The notes: generated by a model from the letters alone, not told the origin. DNA of 64,000 nt from Dyadobacter beijingensis DSM 21582 (GCF_000382205.1 NZ_KB907787.1:1-64000); one strand, 5' to 3'; counted from the first letter of the stretch, positions 38,794 to 48,108 are shown. Translations and numbers: made by a program.

Positions 38794-41295
38794 ATGTATC
38801 CAAAAGTTCTGAAAATCATTGGCATAGTAGCATTGGTTGGCGCCCTTCTCTTCGGGGCGGTGGAATTTTGGGTCTATAAAAACAGGGAAAAGCTGTTCCG
38901 CAGCGCGCAGGAGCTTATTAATGAAAATCTGAACGGCAACCTGGCCATCGGGGATTTCAAATTCAGGCCATTTTACGGCGGCCTGGGGCTGAACTTCACG
39001 ATGTACGACGTGAAACTTACGGACACACTTTATAACGTTCACCATAAACCGTTTCTGGAAGCCGGGCAAATCCACGTCGCGGTCGATTTCAAACGCATTT
39101 TCTCCGGCGATGTGCGCATTAAAAACCTCGTGCTGGAAGACGGGGGCGTGAAACTGTTCGTGCAGAAAGACGGCTATTCCAACCTCTCCATTTTCAAGTC
39201 CGACAAGCAGAAAAAGAAGAAGGATAAAGATAAAACCGACGACAGCATCGTCAAGAAGCTCGGAAATGTTCGTTTCGTCAATTTCAGCCTCGCCTATTCC
39301 GATTCGGTGAAGGAGAAATATTTCGGAGCGCTTTTCCACGATGCTACCAACATAATCGAACGGACGGATTCCAGCACGAATGCAAGCCTTACCGGCGCCG
39401 TTTTTTTCAATGGGTTGACATTCCGGGTAGAAAAAGGAAGCTTCCTGACCAACCAGGAAACCAACCTCGCATTGGCGCTCGGGTACGACGAGGATAGCAA
39501 AACGCTGAAAATTTACCCTTCCATCCTCGAAAGCGCCACGCATAACAAGATCGGTATCAATGGTGCTTTCGACTTTTCGGACACCATTAAAGTGTTCCAC
39601 CTGAATTTCGAAGCCAAAGGCATCGCCGTGAAGGACGCATTGCCCTTACTGAACCAAAGACTGCAAAAGCAGATCGACTCGATCGGCGTGCAGACGAACG
39701 TGGATACGCGCGTGAGCATCGCCGGCATCCTCGGCCGGCCAGGCCTGAAACCGAAGGTGGACGTGCAATTCGAAACCGATACGTTCCGATATGCATTGCC
39801 CGTGGGCGTGCTGCGGAATATGAAAGCATCCGGCACATTCACCAACCGCGCCGACACCACCAAGCTGGCCGACGTGTTCAATTCCCGGCTTATCGCACCG
39901 AAGATTACCGGGTTCTTCGAAACCATTCCATTCGCATTCAAGCTGGTGGTGAACAACTTCCGCAACCCGCGCGCGGAAATCGACGGCCGTATCGAAGCGG
40001 ATTCCACGAATATGGGCGCATTGCTCGATCCGGGCAGATACCGTTTCAAGCACGGCTCGGCGAAGATCGACTTCCATTTCAGCGGTAACCTGAGGAAGTT
40101 TTACAATGCGCAGAAAGACAACTTCGACGGCAAGGTGGTAGGCAAAGTTTCGCTCAGGAACATTGCCATGGATTACCTGCCGCAAAAGGTGCGGATCAGC
40201 AAGATCAATGGCGACCTCACATTCAACGAAAAGGTGATGGTGCTGCCTAACCTGCGTTTTTCCGACAGCCAGAACATGCTTTACGTGCGTGGAACGCTCC
40301 TCGACCTTATTCCCTATCTGTTTGGTTCGCCCAAACCGCTGCGGGCCAACGTAGACGTGAACATCCCCGACTGGCAGCTCAACTGGCTCGAACCGCTCCT
40401 TGCCGCACGCGGAAACAGCAAGCCGAGGTCTAAAAACTCGCTGAAACTATCGGAGCTGCTGGACAACGCGATCGACAAAATGGAGATCGTAGCGAAGCTG
40501 GATGCAAAGAAGGTGCGCTACAAGCATTTCAATGGCCGCGATGTGAAAGGCCAGCTCACGATCAGCAACAATGCCGTCAGCATCGAGTACTTCCAGCTGA
40601 GGGCATTCGGCGGGGGAAAAGTGAGGTTATCGGGCGAAATGGATAACAGCGGCTCGGGGAAATTGCCGCATATGGCCGTCCGCGCGAAGATCGAGAACGC
40701 GGATGTGCATTCGGTATTCTACTCGTTCGATGATTTTGGACAAAAAACACTCACGCACCAGAACCTGAAAGGTATCCTCAATACCGATTTCAGCTTCGAA
40801 TCAGAATTGAACAACAATGTAAAACTCGTGCCGTCGAGCATGAAAGGGCTGTTGCGGGTCGATCTGACAAATGCGTACATCATCAATTTCGAGCCGTTTA
40901 TGAAGATGAAAAAGTTGATTTTCAAACGGCGTAACTTCGAGCGGGTGAGGTTTGCGCCTATCCGCAACGACTTCCGCCTGCACGGGCAGGAGATCGAGAT
41001 CGCCCCGATGGAAATCGAGTCAAACGTGATGACGCTCTTTATCGACGGGATTTACAGTTTTGGCAATAAAACCGATATCAACATTCAAATACCCCTCAGT
41101 AACCTCAAAAAGCGCGACTCGACGTACGTGCTCGACCCGAATAATCCCGAAAAACGGGAAGGGTCGAAGATTTTCCTCCGCGCCGTGGATGAAAACGGCG
41201 AGGTGAATATCAAACTCGCGTTCCGGCGCAAGAAAAAGGACAAATCCAAAGAGGAAGATGCCGAGGTGAAAAAGCTGGAAGATGTGGATCGGTAA
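38794..41295 (+). CDS. AsmA-like envelope protein
   Basis: An 833-residue protein with one N-terminal membrane helix (IIGIVALVGALLFGAVEFWV) and a long beta-rich periplasmic body. Segments such as LAIGDFKFRPFYGGLGLNFT, VAVDFKRIFSGDVRIKNLVL and DGGVKLFVQKDGYSNLSIF are typical of AsmA-family repeats; the C-terminal third has further repeats and a charged tail (RKKKDKSKEEDAEVKK). AsmA-like proteins form hydrophobic grooves thought to move phospholipids between membranes. The charged segment KQKKKKDKDKT (about residue 145) is a surface linker. Single gene, function by family only. Confidence 0.85.
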   Translation: MYPKVLKIIGIVALVGALLFGAVEFWVYKNREKLFRSAQELINENLNGNLAIGDFKFRPFYGGLGLNFTMYDVKLTDTLYNVHHKPFLEAGQIHVAVDFKRIFSGDVRIKNLVLEDGGVKLFVQKDGYSNLSIFKSDKQKKKKDKDKTDDSIVKKLGNVRFVNFSLAYSDSVKEKYFGALFHDATNIIERTDSSTNASLTGAVFFNGLTFRVEKGSFLTNQETNLALALGYDEDSKTLKIYPSILESATHNKIGINGAFDFSDTIKVFHLNFEAKGIAVKDALPLLNQRLQKQIDSIGVQTNVDTRVSIAGILGRPGLKPKVDVQFETDTFRYALPVGVLRNMKASGTFTNRADTTKLADVFNSRLIAPKITGFFETIPFAFKLVVNNFRNPRAEIDGRIEADSTNMGALLDPGRYRFKHGSAKIDFHFSGNLRKFYNAQKDNFDGKVVGKVSLRNIAMDYLPQKVRISKINGDLTFNEKVMVLPNLRFSDSQNMLYVRGTLLDLIPYLFGSPKPLRANVDVNIPDWQLNWLEPLLAARGNSKPRSKNSLKLSELLDNAIDKMEIVAKLDAKKVRYKHFNGRDVKGQLTISNNAVSIEYFQLRAFGGGKVRLSGEMDNSGSGKLPHMAVRAKIENADVHSVFYSFDDFGQKTLTHQNLKGILNTDFSFESELNNNVKLVPSSMKGLLRVDLTNAYIINFEPFMKMKKLIFKRRNFERVRFAPIRNDFRLHGQEIEIAPMEIESNVMTLFIDGIYSFGNKTDINIQIPLSNLKKRDSTYVLDPNNPEKREGSKIFLRAVDENGEVNIKLAFRRKKKDKSKEEDAEVKKLEDVDR

Positions 41296-41297
41296 CC

Positions 41298-42008
41298 CTA
41301 TTCCCGCTCGTTGCTGAACATATAACCTACGCCTTTCAGGGTTTTGATGTAGCTGTCGCCCAGTTTTTCGCGCAATTTGCGGATATGCACGTCCACGGTC
41401 CTTTCCAGCACGTAAATATCAGCCCCCCAGATTTTTTGCAGGAGCTCGTCGCGACTGAAAACCTTGTTCGGTGTTTGAGCAAGGAAAAACAGCAATTCAA
41501 ATTCCTTTTTAGGCAAAACAGTCGACTTTTCGCCGCCCTGCGTCACCGTATAGTTCTTGCGGTTAATCGACAAATCGAGGATTTCGATCGTATCGCCCGA
41601 CTCGGCCTTTTGGGCTTCACGGCGGAACAATGCATTGATCCGGCTCATCAGGGCACGCGGCTTGATCGGCTTGGTGATATAATCGTCGGCACCCACTTCA
41701 AATGCGGCCACTTCCGAATATTCTTCGGAACGCGCGGTCAGGAAAAGAATGTAGGTGTTTTTAATATCCGGATTTTGGCGGAGAATCCGGCCCGTCTCGA
41801 TGCCGTCGAGCTGGGGCATCATAATATCGAGAAGGATGAGGTCTGGGATGAAAGCCCGGGCTATGTCGATCGCTTTTTTGCCGTTGGAGGCAGTTAGTAC
41901 CGAATATCCTTCCTTGGTTAAATTATATTCGAGAAGTTCAACTATATCGGAATCGTCGTCAACTACGAGTACCTTTGGAGCCGAGTTTGCAGATTTAGCA
42001 GTGCTCAT
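41298..42008 (-). CDS. OmpR/PhoB-family response regulator
   Basis: A 236-residue two-component regulator. The receiver domain has VLVVDDDSDIVELLEYNL (acidic pocket), phosphoacceptor Asp in LILLDIMMPQLDG, the switch Thr in LFLTARSEE, and Lys in DDYITKPIKPRAL. The C-terminal winged helix (about 140-232) ends KLREKLGDSYIKTLKGVGYM, as in PhoB. No histidine kinase is adjacent, so it is an orphan in this window. It ends 2 bases from the convergent AsmA-like gene. Confidence 0.94.
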   Translation of the reverse strand: MSTAKSANSAPKVLVVDDDSDIVELLEYNLTKEGYSVLTASNGKKAIDIARAFIPDLILLDIMMPQLDGIETGRILRQNPDIKNTYILFLTARSEEYSEVAAFEVGADDYITKPIKPRALMSRINALFRREAQKAESGDTIEILDLSINRKNYTVTQGGEKSTVLPKKEFELLFFLAQTPNKVFSRDELLQKIWGADIYVLERTVDVHIRKLREKLGDSYIKTLKGVGYMFSNERE

Positions 42009-42095
42009 TGTTTTGGTTATTAAAACACGATTCGAAATTAGTAGATGTGATGTTCAGATTACATCAGGAAATCTATTGTTAACATAAACATAACA

Positions 42096-42911
42096 TCACC
42101 GAAAAGTAGTTCGATAGATGTTTCCCTGCTCATTGGTCATCAGCATATCGGTATTGTTCAAAAACTCAATGGCCTCGGATTGCTTTCTGGAAAAGCGAAA
42201 ACAGCCCTTTGGTTTGCTGAAATCGACATTGTCACCGCTTGTTTCGAAGAGCAGTACTTTCCCATAAGTCAGCAAGGCGAAAGTTTTACCATCCGGGCTG
42301 ACCGCGGCCGAAGTTACCTGGGTGTTAATGCGGATACTGTCCGACGCGGAGATGGTATAATCCCCTTTTTCTGCCGGAATGCGGTACATCCTCACCGATT
42401 TGTCCTTGCCCCGGTTTTTCGAAAAAAGATACAAACTTCCCCGATGATAAAAAAAGGACTCGCAATCGGCCGTTTGAGCGGTATTTTGGTACCGGAATGT
42501 AATTTGTTCGGTACGGTTATCGGCGGGATTAAATTTATAAATGCTTAAAATGCTGCGTTTGGAAGCATTATTGCCAAAATCGCCGATGTAAATGTGCCCG
42601 GTCGTGTCCTGGGCCAGGTCTTCCCAGTCGGTATTTTTAGCGTCGGGAACGGGTTTTGTGTTGCGTAAATGTCCTTGCAGGTCGAAGAGGTAAAGTTCCG
42701 GTTTGCCGCCACTGTCGTTATGCGTCCAGAATGTACTGGGCTCGTTTCCAATCGCCAGTCCGGAACTTTCCGAGGCTACTGCCGGGAGCTTACCTATTTT
42801 GCTAATTTTGTAATGCCGTTTAACTTTCTTAAAATCATTGGTTCTGTGATCGGGCTGACAGGTACAGAACACCGTTTTGACCGCTAACCACAGATATATC
42901 AGTTTGTTCAT
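42096..42911 (-). CDS. Predicted secreted beta-propeller-like protein
   Basis: A 271-residue protein from ATG 42911. An N-terminal hydrophobic stretch with Cys (MNKLIYLWLAVKTVFCTCQP) looks like a weak signal or lipoprotein segment. The body has repeated propeller-like units: ASESSGLAIGNEPSTFWTHN, DTTGHIYIGDFGNNASKRSI, VTSAAVSPDGKTFALLTYGK and NNTDMLMTNEQGNIYR. It resembles SdiA-regulated/esterase-like propeller domains, though I cannot fix the family. The start codon overlaps that of the divergent AI-2E gene (shared CATG at 42909-42912). Confidence 0.65.
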   Translation of the reverse strand: MNKLIYLWLAVKTVFCTCQPDHRTNDFKKVKRHYKISKIGKLPAVASESSGLAIGNEPSTFWTHNDSGGKPELYLFDLQGHLRNTKPVPDAKNTDWEDLAQDTTGHIYIGDFGNNASKRSILSIYKFNPADNRTEQITFRYQNTAQTADCESFFYHRGSLYLFSKNRGKDKSVRMYRIPAEKGDYTISASDSIRINTQVTSAAVSPDGKTFALLTYGKVLLFETSGDNVDFSKPKGCFRFSRKQSEAIEFLNNTDMLMTNEQGNIYRTTFR

Positions 42912-44115
42912 GAATTTACCGTTGCGTCCTCTTCCAAACAAAGATAGAGAAACCCCTGTGTACCTGAAACTGGCGGCATCGCTGGTAGCGCTGATCGCGA
43001 CAGTGTACATTCTCTATACACTTCGTGAAACGCTAATCCCGCTTGCATTCTCCATTTTGCTGGCCATTTTACTGCACCCCGTATGTGCCTGGCTCGAATT
43101 GCGGAAAGTGCCGCGGATCGGTGCCATTCTGCTGAGTATTCTCGTGCTGTTCACGGCTATTGTGGTGCTTGTTTACGTCGTTTCGGTACAAATAGGCAGC
43201 TTCGCGGAAGAGCTACCGCGCATTACCGAAAAGGCGGAAGCGATTCTCGATCAGACACTTACAATGGGCGAGCGGTACCTGAACATCAGTCGCACGCAGC
43301 AGGTGAGCGAAGCGCAGAAATACCTGATCAACGCATTGAGCGAAGGCCGCGCGTTTCTGCTGAACACACTGGTGACCACTACCGGCGCGATTTCCACATT
43401 TGTACTCATTCCTTTGTACATATTCTTCTTCCTTCTTTACCGCGACTTTTTCAGGATGTTTGTGCATAAAGCCATCCACAGCGTTCCCAATGAGGATTTG
43501 AATATTTTGCTGAAAAAAATCTACGAGGTGATCCAGAGCTACCTCTCCGGCTTGTTCCTCGTCATCCTCATCGTAGGTGTGCTGAACAGCATCGGATTGC
43601 TGATCCTGGGCATTCCGCACGCGATTTTCTTCGGGTTTCTGGCTGGTTTCCTGATATTGATCCCCTATATCGGCATACTCATCGGTTCGGTATTGCCGGC
43701 GTTGCTGAGCATCGTCACGATGGATTCGCCCTGGTATGCCGTAGGTGTGATCGGGGTAATGAGCTTTGTGCAGTTCCTGGAAGGAAATTTTATTACCCCG
43801 AACATTGTGGGATCGAAAGTGAGCGTCAACCCGCTGGCGGCTATCGTCGCGTTGTTTTTGGGCGGTCAGCTGTGGGGCCTCTCCGGTTTGATCCTCGCAT
43901 TGCCCGTGACGGCCATTTTGAAGGTATTATTTGATGCCATTCCGAGCCTTGAACCATATGGTTTCCTGCTGGGCGAGCCGGTGCACGAAGTAGCAGAGGA
44001 AAAAGCGGAAATGGTACGCGAGCAAACGGTCACCAAAGACTTCCAGAAAAAGCCTTACCGCCGCTACCGCAAGCCCAAAAAACGCCCCGATGTGCCGCCT
44101 GCACCAGGCGTATAA
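42910..44115 (+). CDS. AI-2E family (TerC/TqsA/PerM-like) transporter
   Basis: A 401-residue membrane protein of the AI-2E/PerM family with about eight hydrophobic segments: early helix pair (LVALIATVYILYTLRETLIP, LAFSILLAILLHPVCAWLEL), and the conserved block VLNSIGLLILGIPHAIFFGF, IPYIGILIGSVLPALLSIV, GNFITPNIVGSKVSVNPLAA. Members export autoinducer-2 or act as Na+/H+ antiporters; the substrate here is open. The basic C-terminal tail (KKPYRRYRKPKKRPD) is cytoplasmic. ATG 42910 overlaps the divergent gene's start; a downstream GTG at 42957 is an alternative. Confidence 0.88.
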   Translation: MNLPLRPLPNKDRETPVYLKLAASLVALIATVYILYTLRETLIPLAFSILLAILLHPVCAWLELRKVPRIGAILLSILVLFTAIVVLVYVVSVQIGSFAEELPRITEKAEAILDQTLTMGERYLNISRTQQVSEAQKYLINALSEGRAFLLNTLVTTTGAISTFVLIPLYIFFFLLYRDFFRMFVHKAIHSVPNEDLNILLKKIYEVIQSYLSGLFLVILIVGVLNSIGLLILGIPHAIFFGFLAGFLILIPYIGILIGSVLPALLSIVTMDSPWYAVGVIGVMSFVQFLEGNFITPNIVGSKVSVNPLAAIVALFLGGQLWGLSGLILALPVTAILKVLFDAIPSLEPYGFLLGEPVHEVAEEKAEMVREQTVTKDFQKKPYRRYRKPKKRPDVPPAPGV

Positions 44116-44121
44116 CCGATG

Positions 44122-44604
44122 CTATTCTTTCACGGCCACTTTCTCCACGCTTACCCCGACGCTGATGATGAATGGCAGCGGGTTTTGGCGCATGGACTGC
44201 GAAATGGTGAATGTGTAAGTGCCTGAGCGTGGAAAATGGTAATTTTTCAGGAAAGGAATTTTGTGGTCGAACAAATCGCCCAGGCCGTGACCATACGGCT
44301 TGCCGGTAACTTCATTGGAAATAAAGACCTCTTCCAGCGTATTGGAAATCACTTTTCCGTCCGGCCCGGCGAAATGGCGGGTAATGTAAAGATTGTAATA
44401 GGGGTACTGCAAGGCATTGCGCAGCACATAATACAGGTTATAGGCCTGCGCCGTGTCCGTGATCTCAACCTTAAACGAAGGTTTGTTTTTGATATACCAG
44501 AGCCCGTCATCAATGTCCTCGTGCGCTTTATAGACGACATTTTTATCACAACCCGATAAAAGGCACACAAAAAATACAACGACGGCCAGCCGGATGAACT
44601 TCAT
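44122..44604 (-). CDS. gldH: Gliding motility lipoprotein GldH
   Basis: A 160-residue lipoprotein needed for gliding in Flavobacterium johnsoniae. The signal sequence MKFIRLAVVVFFVCLLSGC ends in a lipobox with Cys19. Family segments include VYKAHEDIDDGLWYIKNKPS, NLYYVLRNALQYPYYNLYIT and the C-terminal GTYTFTISQSMRQNPLPFI. An upstream in-frame ATG at 44631 would add nine residues ahead of the signal, so 44604 is preferred. With the CHU_C-domain proteins it supports a gliding/T9SS lineage, although presence alone does not prove motility. Confidence 0.9.
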   Translation of the reverse strand: MKFIRLAVVVFFVCLLSGCDKNVVYKAHEDIDDGLWYIKNKPSFKVEITDTAQAYNLYYVLRNALQYPYYNLYITRHFAGPDGKVISNTLEEVFISNEVTGKPYGHGLGDLFDHKIPFLKNYHFPRSGTYTFTISQSMRQNPLPFIISVGVSVEKVAVKE

Positions 44605-44650
44605 GAAGGACTCTGATATGTTGAAATGCAAAACTACCTTTTTGCCGCTT

Positions 44651-45151
44651 TTATAAGCTGGTTTGTTCGCTAAAATAACGGTTCAGCCACGAATTGGACG
44701 CAGGAATTTTCCAGCGGTTCATCCATTGAGCCTTTGTACTCACCTGGTTATCGAAAATCGTGGTCGTCGGAAGGATCGTTTCCTCGATTACTGCCTGTTT
44801 GATTTTCGGTACAGGAATAGTCTGCACGTGATTGCGCTCGTCGAAATACGCGAGCGAGCGGTCGAAGAAATCGACATTCATGCGCTGCCCGATTTCCTGC
44901 AACCAATGCACCGACTTGTCGATGGAGCAGCCGCTCGGCAACTCGTCGCGCTCATCGACGGCGATGACGACAAAGCGGTGTTCAAATACTTTTCCGGAGG
45001 CGGTAAGCGGTTTTCCGTGTGCCTCCCAGGTGTCGAGCGAAGCTTTCAGCGTTTCGGTGATAATGCCCGTTTCTTCGGGCGTCAGCTCGCGGTTGGCCTG
45101 ATAAACCCAGACCCTGGCCTGAAAATCGATATCACTAAAAGGGATGTACAT
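44651..45151 (-). CDS. Conserved Bacteroidota protein of unknown function
   Basis: A 166-residue soluble protein (MYIPFSDIDFQARVWVYQAN). Conserved-looking segments are KVFEHRFVVIAVDERDELPS, GCSIDKSVHWLQEIGQRM and LPTTTIFDNQVSTKAQWMNR. There is no Walker motif, so the label ABC transporter ATPase sometimes given to such proteins is not supported here. It lies upstream of gldH on the same strand (46-base gap) and may share its transcript. Function unknown. Confidence 0.75.
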   Translation of the reverse strand: MYIPFSDIDFQARVWVYQANRELTPEETGIITETLKASLDTWEAHGKPLTASGKVFEHRFVVIAVDERDELPSGCSIDKSVHWLQEIGQRMNVDFFDRSLAYFDERNHVQTIPVPKIKQAVIEETILPTTTIFDNQVSTKAQWMNRWKIPASNSWLNRYFSEQTSL

Positions 45152-45241
45152 GGTTAAAAAGGGTTAAATGCCGGTCAAACGGTTAACTATATGGGTACTG
45201 TAAAACAACTATGCTAGCCGCATAGTTCGGGCTGCGTGTGG

Positions 45242-46039
45242 TTACAAACCTTTCGCCTGCGCGATCAGCTCGGCAAGGTCGTAAACCTTTACAGACTGCT
45301 CTTTTTCTTTATTCTTGACGCCGTCGGTCATCATTACCATACAAAATGGGCAAGCCACGGCAATCGTATCGGCGCCGGTTTGCAATGCTTCCTCGATGCG
45401 TTCGATGTTGATATCCTTTTTGCCAGCCTCAGGCTCTTTGAACATTTGTCCGCCGCCCGCGCCGCAGCACAGACCTTTGGTACGGCAGCGTTTCATCTCC
45501 ACCAGGTCGGCGTCCAGCGCTTCGAGCACGTGACGGGGCGCCTCGTACACGTCGTTCGCGCGGCCGAGGTAGCAGGAGTCGTGGAAAGTGATTTTTTTTC
45601 CCTTAAAAACTTCACCGCCCTGCAAGCGCACACGGCCTGTATCGATGAGCTGTTGCAGGTATTCCGAATGGTGTAAAACCTCGTAATTGCCGCCTAATGC
45701 AGGATATTCGTTTTTTAATGTGTTAAAACAATGCGGGCACGCTGTCACGATCTTCTTCACATGGTACATGTCCAGCACCTGGATATTGGACATGGCCAGC
45801 ATCTGGAAAGTAAATTCGTTGCCCGCGCGCCGCGCCGGGTCGCCCGTGCAGCTTTCCTCCGTGCCCAGCACGGCGAATTTCACCCCGGCAGCATTGAGGA
45901 TCTTCACAAATGCGACCGTTACCTTCTTGTAGCGGTCGTCGAACGAGCCGGCACAGCCCACCCAGAACAGCACTTCGGGCGTTTCGCCGCGCGCCGCCAT
46001 GTCGGCCATTGTCGGCACCTGGTATGCGAATTCAGCCAT
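45242..46039 (-). CDS. HdrB-like CCG-domain Fe-S/heterodisulfide reductase-type protein
   Basis: A 265-residue protein with two cysteine-rich CCG domains: FWVGCAGSFDDRYKKVTVAF with GTEESCTGDPARRAGNEF, and FHDSCYLGRANDVYEAPRHV with RTKGLCCGAGGGQMF. Such domains bind non-cubane Fe-S clusters in HdrB, GlpC/LutA-like and related oxidoreductases. It follows the membrane Fe-S protein gene on the same strand, 11 bases away, so the two likely form one membrane redox complex that takes electrons from or to a quinone. The soluble partner reaction is unknown. Confidence 0.88.
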   Translation of the reverse strand: MAEFAYQVPTMADMAARGETPEVLFWVGCAGSFDDRYKKVTVAFVKILNAAGVKFAVLGTEESCTGDPARRAGNEFTFQMLAMSNIQVLDMYHVKKIVTACPHCFNTLKNEYPALGGNYEVLHHSEYLQQLIDTGRVRLQGGEVFKGKKITFHDSCYLGRANDVYEAPRHVLEALDADLVEMKRCRTKGLCCGAGGGQMFKEPEAGKKDINIERIEEALQTGADTIAVACPFCMVMMTDGVKNKEKEQSVKVYDLAELIAQAKGL

Positions 46040-46050
46040 ATTTCTGCTAC

Positions 46051-47409
46051 TTATGATTCAGTTTGATTTTCCTGCGTGCCGCTATCTGCCAGTGCCGCTG
46101 CCCAATTGAATCGGTCGCTGGCAGAAAACTTCCACGGCGCCTGGTTGGTATCCAGGTTCTGGAACATCATATTCCAGGAGCCTGGCGCGTGCGCCTCGTC
46201 CATAACTTTGTGGCGGCGCAGTTGCAGGATGATATCCAGCGGGTTGATCAGCACGGGGCATTCCTGCACGCACGCATTGCATGTGGTGCACGCGAGGATT
46301 TCTTCTTCCAGTATGTAATCGCCCAGCAGGGATTTGTTATCGGGTACAAATTCACCTTTATTCGCCAGCATATTCCGTCCCATATCTTCAAGGCGGTCGC
46401 GCGTGTCCATCATGATCTTGCGCGGCGACAATTTCTTGCCGGTAATGTTTGCCGGACAAGCAGCTGTACAGCGCCCGCATTCGGTGCAGGAATAGGCATC
46501 CATCAGGTTTTTCCAGCTCAAATCGGCCACATCTTTTGCCCCAAAACGTTCGGGAACGGCGGTATCGCCGGCTTGCGTTTCCAGTCCCAGCATAATTTTA
46601 ACCTCCTGCGTGATCTCGGGCATATTTTTCATTTCGCCCTTTGGTTCGAGGCGGGAGAAATAGGTATTCGGAAATGCCAAAGCAATGTGCAGATGCTTCG
46701 AATAGGTGAGGTAAATAGCAAATGCGAAAATCCCCAGAATATGTGCCCACCAGGCCAGCCGCTCGAAGACGATCAATGTACTTTCGCTCCATCCTGTGAA
46801 AATTGGTTTTAGCCATTGGCTTACGAGCAAATCGCCGGTAGCAGGGTAATGCGCACTGCCGAGATCCTGCAAAGCACTGTCTGCCGCATTCATGCAAAGG
46901 ATCGCGATCATGAGTACGATTTCAAAAACGAGGATCAGCTTGCCATCCAGCTGCGGCCATCCGTTCATTTCACGGTGGCGCACCGGCTGGAACCGCTCGA
47001 CTTTCAAAACGCTCCGCCGGATCAGGAAAATGGAACAGGCGATAAGCACTCCCAATGCCAGCAGTTCGAAAAAGCCGATCAGGAAACGATAGAAACTCCC
47101 CAGCGGCGCAACAAAAAGCCGGTGCGTACCCAGCATGCCGTCGAGTATGATTTCCAGTATTTCAATATTGATTAATATAAACCCGGCATACACGGCGAAA
47201 TGCAATATGCCGATCAGCGGCCGGTCGAACATCTTCTTCTGCCCGAACGCGACCCGCATCATGATCGAAAGCCGTTTTGCGGGCTGGTCGGTGCGGATTT
47301 CCTCTTTGCCAAGCCGTATCGTCTTCCCAATGATGCCGATACGCCGGTACATCAGCCAGGCTACCACTCCGAGTGCGGCTATAAAGAGGATTTGCTGTAT
47401 GATGGACAT
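46051..47409 (-). CDS. Membrane-bound 4Fe-4S oxidoreductase (HdrC/HdrE-like fusion)
   Basis: A 452-residue protein. The N-terminal 260 residues contain about five or six membrane helices (IIQQILFIAALGVVAWLMYR, LLALGVLIACSIFLIRR, IVLMIAILCMNAAD) with histidines suited to heme binding, as in NarI/HdrE. The C-terminal part has two [4Fe-4S] motifs, CTECGRCTAACP and CTTCNACVQECP. The arrangement suits electron transfer between quinone and the HdrB-like partner encoded next. In related bacteria such pairs often neighbour ETF or acyl-CoA dehydrogenase genes; none is in this window. Confidence 0.9.
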   Translation of the reverse strand: MSIIQQILFIAALGVVAWLMYRRIGIIGKTIRLGKEEIRTDQPAKRLSIMMRVAFGQKKMFDRPLIGILHFAVYAGFILINIEILEIILDGMLGTHRLFVAPLGSFYRFLIGFFELLALGVLIACSIFLIRRSVLKVERFQPVRHREMNGWPQLDGKLILVFEIVLMIAILCMNAADSALQDLGSAHYPATGDLLVSQWLKPIFTGWSESTLIVFERLAWWAHILGIFAFAIYLTYSKHLHIALAFPNTYFSRLEPKGEMKNMPEITQEVKIMLGLETQAGDTAVPERFGAKDVADLSWKNLMDAYSCTECGRCTAACPANITGKKLSPRKIMMDTRDRLEDMGRNMLANKGEFVPDNKSLLGDYILEEEILACTTCNACVQECPVLINPLDIILQLRRHKVMDEAHAPGSWNMMFQNLDTNQAPWKFSASDRFNWAAALADSGTQENQTES

Positions 47410-47600
47410 AGCGGAGCGGGTTGAGTTTAGTATGCTTGCATACTAACAAAGTAGGATAAAAATGTATTCCGGCGCAAATGGATTGGATATAAATTAATAA
47501 ATGGAAAAATTAAGTAAAAGATAATGAGGCAAATACGACTTATAGAAAAACTATTTCAGAAATATTTGACTAAAATATTTGTAAACCCAAAGCAGACATC

Positions 47601-47608
47601 TATTTTTG
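47601..47608 (+). promoter_or_regulatory. Promoter box of tRNA-Phe
   Basis: TATTTTTGC lies 27 bases upstream of the tRNA 5' end in an AT-rich region. Confidence 0.5.
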
Positions 47609-47634
47609 CAGTCCCAAAAGGTACCAACTGAAAC

Positions 47635-47707
47635 GGTGATGTAGCTCAGTCGGTAGAGCAATAGACTGAAAATCTATGTGTCGGCGGTTCGATTCCGTCC
47701 ATCACCA
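47635..47707 (+). tRNA. tRNA-Phe (GAA)
   Basis: A 73-base cloverleaf. Acceptor arms GGTGATG and CATCACC pair, the anticodon stem ATAGA/TCTAT encloses CTGAAAA with anticodon GAA, and the T-arm GGCGG-TTCGATT-CCGTC is standard. The discriminator is A and CCA is not encoded. Its 3' 22 bases plus the next base are the left attachment site of the integrative element, so the gene was kept intact by integration. Confidence 0.97.
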
Positions 47708-47708
47708 C
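47686..47708 (+). repeat. attL: left direct repeat within tRNA-Phe
   Basis: A 23-base sequence identical to 60973-60995; flanking bases differ on both sides. Confidence 0.92.
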
Positions 47709-47719
47709 AGAATGCAAAG

Positions 47720-47761
47720 CTAACCGCTTGATAATCTTTGAATTATCGAGCGGTTTTTTGT
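47720..47761 (+). terminator. Terminator just inside the element, after tRNA-Phe
   Basis: ACCGCTTGATAAT pairs with ATTATCGAGCGGT (one mismatch) and is followed by TTTTTTG. It is carried by the element and replaces the host tRNA terminator, now at 61009. The rest of 47762-48108 shows no convincing gene. Confidence 0.75.
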
Positions 47762-48108
47762 TTGGTTTACATTCTGGTTTACAGTTGCGCCGAAATCGCC
47801 CATCTAAGGCGGATAATCTCTTCAATCTTGCTGGCAAAAAATCTTCATTTGCCGCTCGACCTGGCAACGAAATTTCTACTTCGCGACCAGCATTAATCCC
47901 GAAAACAGCCCAATCATTTTATGCTTCCCATAATTCCGAGCCGGAATTTTCACTTTCGCTACTTTATCGCGAGGTAAGGCAAAATGCGCCTAAACGGCTT
48001 CTGGATGCATTTAATACCAGTTGAAGCAAAGTTCATACTTTTTCATACTTGATTTTTCGCCCGCCTTCCCCCAACCTTTGACCAACATCAACCGAAAACA
48101 AACGTGTC

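Noticed and set aside
38653..39600. Minus-strand frame of 315 codons opposite the AsmA-like gene
   Set aside because: Antisense of the AsmA-like N-terminal half; no recognisable feature.
44651..45151. ABC transporter ATPase
   Set aside because: The protein has no Walker A, signature or Walker B motifs, so the label cannot be supported.
47646..47867. Minus-strand frame of 73 codons across the tRNA-Phe gene
   Set aside because: It is antisense to the tRNA and attachment site, a common spurious frame.
47728..48024. Plus-strand frame of 98 codons after tRNA-Phe
   Set aside because: It starts inside the terminator hairpin, has no recognisable motif, and its composition is not gene-like.
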